Origin: Thiothrix sp.
Lineage (GTDB): Bacteria; Pseudomonadota; Gammaproteobacteria; Thiotrichales; Thiotrichaceae
Assembly (NCBI GenBank): GCA_011375245.1
Contig: DRMA01000146.1
Span: 1 to 12,039 of the forward strand
DNA length: 12,039 bases
Reading direction: 5' to 3'
Positions 1 through 6,793 of this stretch are shown one piece after another (the stretch's first letter is position 1; each line of letters starts with the position of its first letter). A model generated the notes under the pieces. The model saw nothing but the letters and a program-made list of their open reading frames with translations, ran no database searches and had not been told where the DNA came from. The position numbers and the translations under genes were made by a program.

Positions 1-1
1 A

Positions 2-904
2 GAATACGATACGCTTTTTTCGTTGGTTGATTTGCATGCCATTACGGTTAAACAAGACCCCAAACTACTACGCCAGCGCTGTTATGATTTTATTGCACTG
101 TATTTAGCCTGTGGTATTGATCCTGTAAAAAGTACCGTATTTGTGCAATCGCATGTTCGCCAACATGCTGAGTTGGGCTGGATACTCAATTGCTATGCGT
201 ATATGGGCGAATTAAACCGTATGACGCAGTTTAAAGATAAATCAGGCAAGCAAGGCAAAAATATTAGTGTGGGCTTATTTGATTATCCTGTGTTAATGGC
301 AGCGGATATTTTATTGTATCGTGCTGATAAAGTTCCTGTTGGACAAGATCAAAAACAGCATCTTGAATTAACCCGCGATATTGCCGCACGATTCAATAAT
401 CAATATAAGACAGATACGTTTGTTGTACCTGAGCCATTTATTCCTAAACAAGGCGCACGGATTATGAGCTTGCAAGAACCAACGGCGAAAATGTCCAAGT
501 CTGATCCGAATGAAAATAATTTTGTCTCATTAATGGATGAACCAAAGCATATTATTAAAAAGCTTAAACGCGCGGTGACTGATTCTGACAACGAAATCCG
601 CTATGATCGTAAAAATAAACCAGGTGTGAGTAATTTAATCGAGCTGATGGCTGGGGTTACCGACAGAACCATTGAAGAAGTCGAAACAGCTTATCGAGAC
701 GTACAAGGTTATGGTTATTTAAAAGTGGATACAGGCGAGGCGATTGTTGCGCTTGTTGAACCGATACAACAACGTTATCAGGAAATTCGTGCTGATATGC
801 CCGCTTTACAAGCTATCTTGCAACAAGGTGCAGAGAAGGCAAGTGAGCGAGCGGAGCGTCAATTGCTTAAGGTTAAAGAAGCGATTGGGTTGATTGTTTT
901 CTGA
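2..904 (+). CDS. trpS: Tryptophanyl-tRNA synthetase, 5' end outside the window
   Basis: Class I aminoacyl-tRNA synthetase that charges tRNA-Trp in the cytoplasm. The frame is open from base 2 (EYDTLFSLVDLHAITV), so the TTG at 23 is only an internal codon. About 35-40 N-terminal residues, including the HIGH-type ATP-binding motif, lie upstream of the window. The KMSKS loop is present as AKMSKSDPNENN near base 490, followed by the family's KRAVTDSD and GVSNLIELM segments. The C-terminus (KVKEAIGLIVF) matches the end of enterobacterial TrpS, so the 3' end looks complete. The gene ends 7 bases before the stop of a convergent gene, and I see no clear terminator hairpin between them. The identification rests on motif order and is very secure. 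Confidence 0.97.
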   Translation, partial: EYDTLFSLVDLHAITVKQDPKLLRQRCYDFIALYLACGIDPVKSTVFVQSHVRQHAELGWILNCYAYMGELNRMTQFKDKSGKQGKNISVGLFDYPVLMAADILLYRADKVPVGQDQKQHLELTRDIAARFNNQYKTDTFVVPEPFIPKQGARIMSLQEPTAKMSKSDPNENNFVSLMDEPKHIIKKLKRAVTDSDNEIRYDRKNKPGVSNLIELMAGVTDRTIEEVETAYRDVQGYGYLKVDTGEAIVALVEPIQQRYQEIRADMPALQAILQQGAEKASERAERQLLKVKEAIGLIVF

Positions 905-911
905 AGTTATG

Positions 912-1313
912 TCAACTCAATAGAGTCAGCCATAATGTGATCGTAAACGTAATGATAAAGAGTAATACAATAACTAAATTACTATAATCTGCCAATAACT
1001 CGACGCGCTGCTTGCTGACCATATTGATGGTATTTATCGCTGTTTTTAGATCACATTTAAAAAACTCTCGGTTACGCTTGTGACGATATTTCCTCAGACA
1101 GATATGTACTTGCTGCTCAATTTTATAGGCATTAGCAAGTTTTTTTGAGTATTCAATTTTGAATGGATCAGGAACACCTGTTCCATAAAGTTCTTTGGCA
1201 CGCTGTTTAACACTCCTTGTTGTGAAACCTATTTTAAGCAACCCATCAAATGCAGGATTTGAGAGCACATAAATAAATCCTTTTGATGTGTTTTCTTGTT
1301 TTTTTCTCTTCAC
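912..1313 (-). CDS. GIY-YIG (MUG113/T5orf172-like) domain protein with a C-terminal membrane segment
   Basis: A 133-residue protein. Residues 11-95 read as the compact GIY-YIG-type domain of the MUG113/T5orf172 group: GFIYVLSNP, then GLLKIGFTTRS, an RAKELYGTGVPDPF stretch, a helix with Glu66 and His70, and REFFKCD. Family members are nuclease-like, but the biological role of small stand-alone versions is mostly unknown. A basic N-terminus (MKRKKQ) precedes the domain. Residues 112-131 (LVIVLLFIITF and following) form one hydrophobic helix, suggesting a tail-anchored protein with its domain in the cytoplasm. The start is GTG at 1313, chosen because GGAAAGG lies about 6 bases upstream; the nearby upstream ATG runs into a stop after three codons. 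The gene converges on trpS and may be a lone accessory gene. Confidence 0.8.
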   Translation of the reverse strand: MKRKKQENTSKGFIYVLSNPAFDGLLKIGFTTRSVKQRAKELYGTGVPDPFKIEYSKKLANAYKIEQQVHICLRKYRHKRNREFFKCDLKTAINTINMVSKQRVELLADYSNLVIVLLFIITFTITLWLTLLS

Positions 1314-1537
1314 TTTTTACCTTTCCATAGGGTTCTCCGTTAATGATACCAGAGAACAATATTCACCCTTTTTTTCCATCAACCGTATCGCCTATTTTCT
1401 AATCACTCCACCCTCATCAATTTTGTTAAAATATCTCATTTTGTTTAGCTATATATAGATGACAAATATAGAATTACTAAGAAAATTAGACAATCCCCCT
1501 CTTAAGTTCATAGCTCTTTCCATAAGCGTTCGTATTT

Positions 1538-1553
1538 TGTGATATTTTTCACA
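1538..1553 (+). promoter_or_regulatory. CRP/Vfr-type operator, perfect TGTGA-N6-TCACA
   Basis: The 16 bases TGTGATATTTTTCACA match the CRP consensus half-sites exactly. The site sits inside a longer imperfect dyad: the left arm CGTATTTTGTGAT (1531-1543) is matched by ATCACAAATACG (1557-1568), with one extra T in the left arm. Its centre (1545.5) is about 41 bases upstream of the start predicted from the -10 box at 1575-1580, which is the geometry of class II CRP activation. The consensus and geometry are established for CRP; binding here is inferred. Confidence 0.6.
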
Positions 1554-1574
1554 GAAATCACAAATACGGTTAAT

Positions 1575-1580
1575 TATAAT
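1575..1580 (+). promoter_or_regulatory. Predicted -10 box (TATAAT) of the metallohydrolase gene
   Basis: A perfect TATAAT stands 34 bases upstream of the ATG at 1615. At the usual 17-base spacing the -35 position (1552-1557) reads CAGAAA, which does not resemble TTGACA. A missing -35 box fits an activator-dependent promoter and agrees with the adjoining CRP-type site. The transcription start would be near 1587, putting the 8-G run in the leader. Confidence 0.55.
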
Positions 1581-1592
1581 AAAGGGAGAACA

Positions 1593-1600
1593 GGGGGGGG
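1593..1600 (+). repeat. G8 homopolymer in the predicted 5' leader
   Basis: Eight consecutive G residues lie 14 bases before the ATG of the metallohydrolase gene, between the -10 box and a weak AGG ribosome-binding sequence at 1605-1607. Runs of this length are slippage-prone in bacteria, and G-runs near start codons can modulate translation. Whether this run varies is unknown. Confidence 0.7.
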
Positions 1601-1614
1601 ATATAGGTTATAAC

Positions 1615-2448
1615 ATGAAAATAACATTTTATGGTGTACGGGGTTCTATTCCTGTATCCAGTAAAGAAACACAAAAATATGGCGGAAATACATCCTGCCT
1701 TCTATTAGAAGCAGACGATAAAATACTTATTTTTGATGCGGGTACGGGGATCCGTCAACTTGGAGAAGACTTAATCAACGATGAGCGTGATATTTATCTA
1801 TTTTTTAGTCATTACCATTGGGATCATATACAAGGCTTGCCTTTTTTTAAGCCACTTTATAACCCTAAACGCACAATATACTTGCTTTCACATTATTTAG
1901 CCGATGATGCAAGTACTGTCTTTAAACAAATGGTTTCGCCCTATTTTCCTGTTACACAAGATAAAATTCAAGCACAAGTTACCGTGTTACCGTTACAAAA
2001 TAACGGGCGTTTGAATATAGGTTCACTCAATATAAGTACCTGTGCCTTAAACCATCCTGATGGTGGTACAGCTTATCGTATTGACACCGATGAAGGAAGT
2101 TTTGCCTATGTTACTGATAGTGAGCTACTTCCTCCTAAAACGGTCAGTACAACATGGGAACAATGGGTGCGTTTTTTACAAAATGTTGATTTATTGGTAC
2201 ATGATGCGATGTATATCGACGAAGAACTTTCACATATTCATGGCTGGGGACACCCTTTAGTCTCACAGGTACAACGCTTAGCACGTGATGCAAATGTCGC
2301 TAAATTGGTTCTCTTTCATCATGATCCTAAACGCACGGATAAACAATTAGAAGCCATTTTAGCGAATACACAGCAATGGATAAAAAAACAGCATCCGCGC
2401 TGCAAAGTAACACTTGCTAAAGAAAAGGACAGTTATCAAGTTACTTAA
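1615..2448 (+). CDS. Metallo-beta-lactamase-fold hydrolase (COG1235/PhnP-like)
   Basis: A 277-residue cytoplasmic protein with no signal peptide. The start MKITFYGVRGSIPVS and the KYGGNTSCLLLE segment are characteristic of the COG1235 branch of the metallo-beta-lactamase superfamily. Metal ligands are visible: H66-Y-H68-W-D70-H71 (HxHxDH), His147 in LNHPDGG, Asp168 in YVTDSE and the C-terminal HHDP at 235-238. Characterised relatives hydrolyse phosphodiester bonds (PhnP cyclic phosphodiesterase, tRNase Z-like enzymes), so a small phosphodiester or cyclic nucleotide substrate is plausible but not shown. The start is the ATG at 1615, with a weak AGG 7 bases upstream. The upstream CRP-type site suggests control by a cyclic-nucleotide-responsive regulator. 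It is transcribed alone, about 300 bases ahead of the autotransporter gene. Confidence 0.88.
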   Translation: MKITFYGVRGSIPVSSKETQKYGGNTSCLLLEADDKILIFDAGTGIRQLGEDLINDERDIYLFFSHYHWDHIQGLPFFKPLYNPKRTIYLLSHYLADDASTVFKQMVSPYFPVTQDKIQAQVTVLPLQNNGRLNIGSLNISTCALNHPDGGTAYRIDTDEGSFAYVTDSELLPPKTVSTTWEQWVRFLQNVDLLVHDAMYIDEELSHIHGWGHPLVSQVQRLARDANVAKLVLFHHDPKRTDKQLEAILANTQQWIKKQHPRCKVTLAKEKDSYQVT

Positions 2449-2537
2449 TGAGATTTTGTAGCATTATCTCTATTAATATGCCTTTCTTCCTTTTTTAGCT
2501 AAGTATTTATTGTAAATCAACTTAAAGTGGGGTTTTT

Positions 2538-2708
2538 ATGAATTTTTTACTAAAAAACATCAGTGAGCCAGCACAACAAGCATGGATAACATTGCCAATG
2601 AGTACCCCACCCATTTTTCGGAATGGCGTTGTTACAACAAAAATCGCTCTACGAGCGATGCACTATCCATCCCCTAAAGAGGAGGGACTTCCGTGCAAAT
2701 TTCGTTAA
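2538..2708 (+). CDS. Possible small protein, 56 residues, unrecognised
   Basis: An ATG at 2538, preceded by GTGGGG about 5 bases upstream, opens 57 codons ending at TAA 2706-2708. The product begins MNFLLKNISEPAQQAW and ends GLPCKFR. It has no signal peptide or recognised motif. It lies 39 bases before the autotransporter start, so it could be a leader ORF or the first gene of that operon. Against it, the composition is not clearly protein-like, and a hairpin (ATCGCT-CTACG-AGCGAT, 2643-2659) falls inside it, so the stretch may instead be untranslated leader. Confidence 0.3.
   Translation: MNFLLKNISEPAQQAWITLPMSTPPIFRNGVVTTKIALRAMHYPSPKEEGLPCKFR
2643..2659 (+). repeat. Short hairpin in the leader
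   Basis: ATCGCT and AGCGAT form a perfect six-pair stem around the loop CTACG. No T-run follows, so it is not an intrinsic terminator. A GAGGAGGG purine run follows at about 2687, which could act as a ribosome-binding sequence, but no start codon for a known gene lies at the right distance. Confidence 0.35.
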
Positions 2709-2747
2709 ATCAAGTTTCAATTTTTTAAATAAGCAGGATGCCCCACT

Positions 2748-4061
2748 ATGAATATAAAACGCTATAAGCTGATAGTAAGTGCTTTTTTCTATACCTCATT
2801 CACTAGTTTAAATCTTGTGCAAGTCAGCATTGCTGCACAAACAACGTTACAGTCGAATACGGGGGCTTCCGTTTTAAGTGAGTGTCAAAACCTACCACGT
2901 GCTCAAGGATTAACCGCATTACAGCAAGATTTAGATACCCGTTGTACACATATTGCTTCTAATCTTAATGGTTCTACAGGTTCTACGAATACCAATACCC
3001 CTGGCTTAAGTGACACTGAACTGGAAGGTGCATTACAACAAGTTGCAACAGAAGAAGCCTCCGCAGCAGGTACCGTTTCCACCCGCACAACGTATCATCA
3101 AACAGGAAATATCGTTAACCGTTTAAGTAGTTTGCGCCGTTCCGATAAAGTACTGGGGGGAGGAGCAGGTGATGATACGGGGGAAATAGGAACGGGGTTT
3201 GATAAAGCCAGTGTTTTTGTCAATGGGGTTATTGGTACAGTTGATAAAAACCAAACTGATCGTGAAGATGGTTTTGAGATGGATAGCCAAGGAATCATTA
3301 TTGGCGCAGACTACCGTCCTACAAGTGATACAGTCGTTGGTGTGGCTTTAGGCTATAACCGTTTTGACTCCGATTTTGAGAGCAATAGTGCAGGAAGTGT
3401 TCTCGGTGGAAGCTTAGAAGCAGATAGCACTAATCTCTCGATTTACGGGAGTAAATATATGGGCGATATTTATGTTGATGGCGTACTGGGTTTTGGGAAA
3501 AGTGATTATGATCTTGATCGTGTTATTCGCTATCCTGGGGTTGATCGTGTTGCTAAAGGTTCTACGGATGGCAAACAGTTTGCTGCCTCGATTGGTGTAG
3601 GGATGAACAAGCAGCAAGGCACAATAACCTATGGTCCTTATGGACGCGTACATTATCAGGATATTGATATTGATGGTTATGCCGAAAGTGGTGCATTAGG
3701 CATGAACATGACGGTTAATGATCAACAGATTAAATCAACGAAAAGCGTCATGGGCATTCATGCTTCAAAGTCAACCAGTCAATCATTTGGTGTTCTTTCG
3801 CCACATATAAATGCAGAATGGCATCATGAATTTGAAGATGATGCACGCCAAATCAGTTCTTATTTCACCGTTGATCCAAATCAAACGGTATTTATCTCCA
3901 GTACTGATCGACCTGACCGAGATTATTTCACCCTAGATGGTGGTGTTTCAGTTGTACATACCAATGGCATACAATCTTTTGTTAATGCAAGTGTCTTGTT
4001 GGGTCAGAAACATATTGATAGTAGTTATGGTGTAACGGCTGGCGTACGTGTCGAATTTTAA
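2748..4061 (+). CDS. Autotransporter beta-barrel domain outer-membrane protein with a short passenger
   Basis: A 437-residue predicted type V secretion protein. Residues 1-30 are a Sec signal peptide: a basic MNIKRYK, then a hydrophobic core ending VSIAA. Residues 31-155 form a small passenger with two cysteines (Cys46 in SECQNLP, Cys66 in TRCTHIA) that could form a disulfide, then a Ser/Thr/Asn/Gly-rich linker with GSTGSTNTNT. From about 155 to the end, alternating beta strands, GADYRPTSDTVVGVALGY and the closing AGVRVEF with terminal Phe are typical of the autotransporter barrel (PF03797-type), at about the usual 270-280 residues. The passenger is too short for a classic protease or adhesin, so it may be a surface anchor or sensor. 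Its stop lies 10 bases before the caspase lipoprotein ATG, indicating co-transcription. Confidence 0.9.
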   Translation: MNIKRYKLIVSAFFYTSFTSLNLVQVSIAAQTTLQSNTGASVLSECQNLPRAQGLTALQQDLDTRCTHIASNLNGSTGSTNTNTPGLSDTELEGALQQVATEEASAAGTVSTRTTYHQTGNIVNRLSSLRRSDKVLGGGAGDDTGEIGTGFDKASVFVNGVIGTVDKNQTDREDGFEMDSQGIIIGADYRPTSDTVVGVALGYNRFDSDFESNSAGSVLGGSLEADSTNLSIYGSKYMGDIYVDGVLGFGKSDYDLDRVIRYPGVDRVAKGSTDGKQFAASIGVGMNKQQGTITYGPYGRVHYQDIDIDGYAESGALGMNMTVNDQQIKSTKSVMGIHASKSTSQSFGVLSPHINAEWHHEFEDDARQISSYFTVDPNQTVFISSTDRPDRDYFTLDGGVSVVHTNGIQSFVNASVLLGQKHIDSSYGVTAGVRVEF

Positions 4062-4071
4062 AGGTTATCTT

Positions 4072-5835
4072 ATGAAAAATACCACCCTGTCTTCTCACAT
4101 AGTATCGTTCTTATTCGTTATACTTTTTTCGCTGGTTTTATCTGCCTGTGAATCGAGTACCCCACAACTACAAAGTAGTAAAGCCACGACTGCAACAGCA
4201 GGTAGTACAGCAAATGGTAATGCCGACCAGTTTTTACCAATTGATTGCTTACTAAAAGGTGAAGTACGCAAACTGGGAGCTGCAACCTATGTGACAGCCC
4301 GTCGCCCTGTAAGAACAACAGCTATAGATTGTGAAATACGCGGTGGTGAATATACCAGCTATAACCGCTCTGATTACAAAACAGCATTAGCGGTTTGGTT
4401 ACCAAAAGCTAAAGAAAATAACGCTGAAGCACAAAACTATGTGGGGCAAGTTTATGAAAAAGGTAAAGGTGTCAAACCTGATTACCAAATGGCCTTCCAA
4501 TGGTACCAACGTGCCGCGGAACAAAACTACAGCCGCGCCCAAATCAATCTTGGCAACTTATATGAAAAAGGCTTGGGCGTAGCCAAAAACCCACAAAAAG
4601 CACTGGAATGGTATCGTAAAGCCTCTGGTTTACAACAAGAACTTGAGTTAAATTCTGCCTCATTAAATGCTCCTAAAATTGCGGCTACAGCCGCAACAAC
4701 CATTGCTCCTGCTGACTTAAAAGGACAAATAGCAGCGCCTACTTTAGAACTTATCGACCCAAATATTCAACGAACACGTAGTACCACAACACCTATTGTT
4801 ACGCTACGCTCTTTAGGGAATACAAGAAAAGTCATTGGGCGTGTCACTGCCCCCGCAGGTTTATTATCCCTACAAATTAATAACCAAGAGCAGACTAAAA
4901 CCATCAATAAGTTCGGTGTATTCCAAGCTAAAATTGCCGTTGCTGAAACAAAAACCCCCGTTACAATTACTGCGATTGATCGTCAGGGTAAACGTGCAGA
5001 AGTATCTTTTATTTTTAAAACACAACAAACACCCACACCCTCTGCGCAACCTATTATCGAAGCCCCACAAGCAAGCCCGATTCCATCCTTATCTTATGGT
5101 AATTATTATGCGCTGGTCATTGGCAATAATAACTACAATAAAATTCCCAAACTGAAAACAGCGGTACATGATGCCCGCTCACTGGCTAGCATACTTACTG
5201 AACGCTATGGCTTCAAAACACACTTATTACTTGATGCCAATCGTTATCAGATCTTGTCTTCATTGAATCAGATGCGCAGTCGCTTAACCAAACGTGATAA
5301 TTTACTTATTTACTACGCAGGACATGGTGTACTGGTTAAAGAGAATATGCGTGGTCATTGGCTACCTATTGATGCTGAGAAAAATAATACTGCTAACTGG
5401 ATTTCCAATACTGCCTTAACAGATACACTCAATTTAATGAAAACCAAACATATTTTGGTTATCTCTGATTCTTGCTACTCAGGTTCACTAACACGTACGC
5501 TTATCCCACAATTACAAGGGGGTAAAACTGATACCGAACGTACACATTTTTTACGCACCTTGCTAAAACAACAATCACGTACGGCACTCACATCAGGTGG
5601 ACTTAAACCCGTTTTAGACGGTGGTAGCAATGGCCATTCAGTTTTTACCAATGCGCTGCTTTCCGTATTGAAAACAAATACAGATGCCTTAGAAGGCAGT
5701 CGTTTGTTTAATCAACTTGCTGCCAAAGTGGCTTTTGCTGCTTCTGAAAAAAGGTTTGAGCAAATCCCTGAATATGCTCCCATCAAACATAGTGGTCATG
5801 AGGGAGGCGACTTTATTCTTGTTCCTCGCTCATAA
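4072..5835 (+). CDS. Lipoprotein with Sel1 repeats and a caspase-like (peptidase C14) domain
   Basis: A 587-residue predicted lipoprotein. The ATG at 4072 is chosen over an upstream in-frame GTG at 4048 because AAAGG precedes it and it gives a proper lipoprotein signal: hydrophobic residues 11-25, then LSAC with Cys26. Residues 101-187 contain two Sel1-like repeats (AEAQNYVGQVYEKGKGV, then SRAQINLGNLYEKGLGV), a protein-interaction fold. Residues 225-315 look like a beta-sandwich or Ig-like segment. A Pro-rich linker follows, then a caspase-like domain at 342-585, beginning YYALVIGNNNY. The catalytic pair is intact: His418 in YYAGHG and Cys468 in SDSCYSG. Bacterial caspase homologues usually cut after Arg or Lys; target and trigger here are unknown. 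Ser27 at +2 does not suggest inner-membrane retention, so an outer-membrane location is likely. The 3' end overlaps the next gene. Confidence 0.92.
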   Translation: MKNTTLSSHIVSFLFVILFSLVLSACESSTPQLQSSKATTATAGSTANGNADQFLPIDCLLKGEVRKLGAATYVTARRPVRTTAIDCEIRGGEYTSYNRSDYKTALAVWLPKAKENNAEAQNYVGQVYEKGKGVKPDYQMAFQWYQRAAEQNYSRAQINLGNLYEKGLGVAKNPQKALEWYRKASGLQQELELNSASLNAPKIAATAATTIAPADLKGQIAAPTLELIDPNIQRTRSTTTPIVTLRSLGNTRKVIGRVTAPAGLLSLQINNQEQTKTINKFGVFQAKIAVAETKTPVTITAIDRQGKRAEVSFIFKTQQTPTPSAQPIIEAPQASPIPSLSYGNYYALVIGNNNYNKIPKLKTAVHDARSLASILTERYGFKTHLLLDANRYQILSSLNQMRSRLTKRDNLLIYYAGHGVLVKENMRGHWLPIDAEKNNTANWISNTALTDTLNLMKTKHILVISDSCYSGSLTRTLIPQLQGGKTDTERTHFLRTLLKQQSRTALTSGGLKPVLDGGSNGHSVFTNALLSVLKTNTDALEGSRLFNQLAAKVAFAASEKRFEQIPEYAPIKHSGHEGGDFILVPRS

Positions 5836-6721
5836 TATCCGTAAAGCACTATGGGTAGTGAGTGTCAGCTTATGCATAAGCTTACTCACTGCCTGTAGTC
5901 ATACACCAGCACATCAATTCAATGTTTATGCTGAACAGCGTGGGTTTGAACGGCATTCGATTTTAGGCAAGCCCTTTCAGCACACGCTTTATTATTTGCC
6001 TGAACGTGCCAGAACGAAAACACGTACAAAAGCAAAGATACTGCATGTCTATATTGATGGCGATGGTAGCCCTTTTCTACAATATCGTTACCCCGCTATT
6101 GATCCAACACCCCATCGTACCATTTTGCTTGATTTAATGCGTAAAGACCCACAACAGAGTCTCTATTTAGGGCGACCTTGTTACCATCAACAAGCAATAC
6201 CAAAGTCATCTCATGCTGATCCTCTCTGCCATCGTGCTAATCATCGTTATTGGACGAATGAACGTTATGCCAAGGTCATTGTTAAAAGCTTGTTTATTGC
6301 GTTAAAACGTTATGTACAACATCATTATGCAGCAGATGACTCGCTTAGCATTGTCTTGATCGGCTTTAGTGGTGGTGGTACATTAAGCATGTTGCTTGCA
6401 CCTTATGTCATTGACTTAAGCCAAACCCTTGCAGTGGTCACGTTAGCAGGTAATTTAGACAGCGACCGTTGGGCGAGATACCATCACTATCAACCGCTGA
6501 TAGGTTCGCTAAATCCCGCAAAACAAGCCCCGCTTGCAGCACCTATTAAGCAATTACATTTGCTTGGTGATAATGATAAGAATATTCTTGCTTCGATGAT
6601 CAATCCTGTGATTAAACAGCAATATAATGCAAAATTTATCCGTTTAGTTAACGCAAATCATCATTGTTGCTGGCATACTGTTTGGCCTGATATTTTAGAC
6701 AATCTTACCTTGCTAGATTAA
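5798..6721 (+). CDS. Alpha/beta-hydrolase-fold lipoprotein
   Basis: A 307-residue predicted lipoprotein hydrolase. The signal ends in the lipobox LTAC (Cys33 from the ATG at 5798). A TTG at 5819, with GGGAGG 11 bases upstream, is a credible alternative start giving a more usual 26-residue signal; either start overlaps the caspase gene. The hydrolase core shows YIDGDGSPF (85-93, probable oxyanion region), GRPCYH, the nucleophile elbow GFSGGG with Ser191, LLGDNDK with Asp258 or Asp260 as the likely acid, and a His-rich end (NHHCCWHTVW) supplying the catalytic His. The natural substrate cannot be read from the sequence; lipid, ester or peptide are possible. Overlap with the caspase gene suggests translational coupling and a joint envelope role. 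Confidence 0.82.
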   Translation: MREATLFLFLAHNIRKALWVVSVSLCISLLTACSHTPAHQFNVYAEQRGFERHSILGKPFQHTLYYLPERARTKTRTKAKILHVYIDGDGSPFLQYRYPAIDPTPHRTILLDLMRKDPQQSLYLGRPCYHQQAIPKSSHADPLCHRANHRYWTNERYAKVIVKSLFIALKRYVQHHYAADDSLSIVLIGFSGGGTLSMLLAPYVIDLSQTLAVVTLAGNLDSDRWARYHHYQPLIGSLNPAKQAPLAAPIKQLHLLGDNDKNILASMINPVIKQQYNAKFIRLVNANHHCCWHTVWPDILDNLTLLD

Positions 6722-6757
6722 GCATCACGTACTACCTTTTATAAGTACCCTTGCTTT

Positions 6758-6783
6758 ATTATTAAACAAAATTATTAAACAAA
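6758..6783 (+). repeat. Perfect tandem 13-bp repeat just before the FecR-domain gene
   Basis: ATTATTAAACAAA occurs twice without a gap and ends 10 bases before the ATG at 6794. The second copy runs into the AAAGAGA ribosome-binding sequence. It could be a recent duplication or a tunable leader spacer. Confidence 0.8.
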
Positions 6784-6793
6784 GAGATTCACC

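Larger units (their letters stand above)
1314..1614. other. Divergent intergenic region
   Basis: This 301-base AT-rich stretch separates the minus-strand GIY-YIG gene from the plus-strand metallohydrolase gene. The half nearest the metallohydrolase holds a CRP-type palindrome, a TATAAT box and an 8-G run, listed separately. I found no convincing sigma-70 promoter for the minus-strand gene and no ORF worth reporting. Confidence 0.6.
2449..2747. other. Intergenic leader upstream of the envelope module
   Basis: This stretch separates the metallohydrolase from the autotransporter gene. It contains the doubtful 57-codon ORF described separately and a six-pair hairpin at 2643-2659. The autotransporter ribosome-binding site (AGCAGGA) lies about 9 bases before 2748. 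I see no clear terminator for the metallohydrolase gene and no strong sigma-70 promoter. The module's promoter must lie here or it is co-transcribed with the gene upstream. Confidence 0.45.

Noticed and set aside
1531..1568. Dyad read as an intrinsic terminator for the upstream region
   Set aside because: No T-run follows the stem on either strand, there is no plus-strand gene to terminate, and the core matches the CRP consensus better.
5717..5797. N-terminal extension of the hydrolase lipoprotein from the ATG at 5717
   Set aside because: It would overlap the caspase gene by 119 bases and put 27 extra residues before the signal peptide, spoiling the lipoprotein signal.
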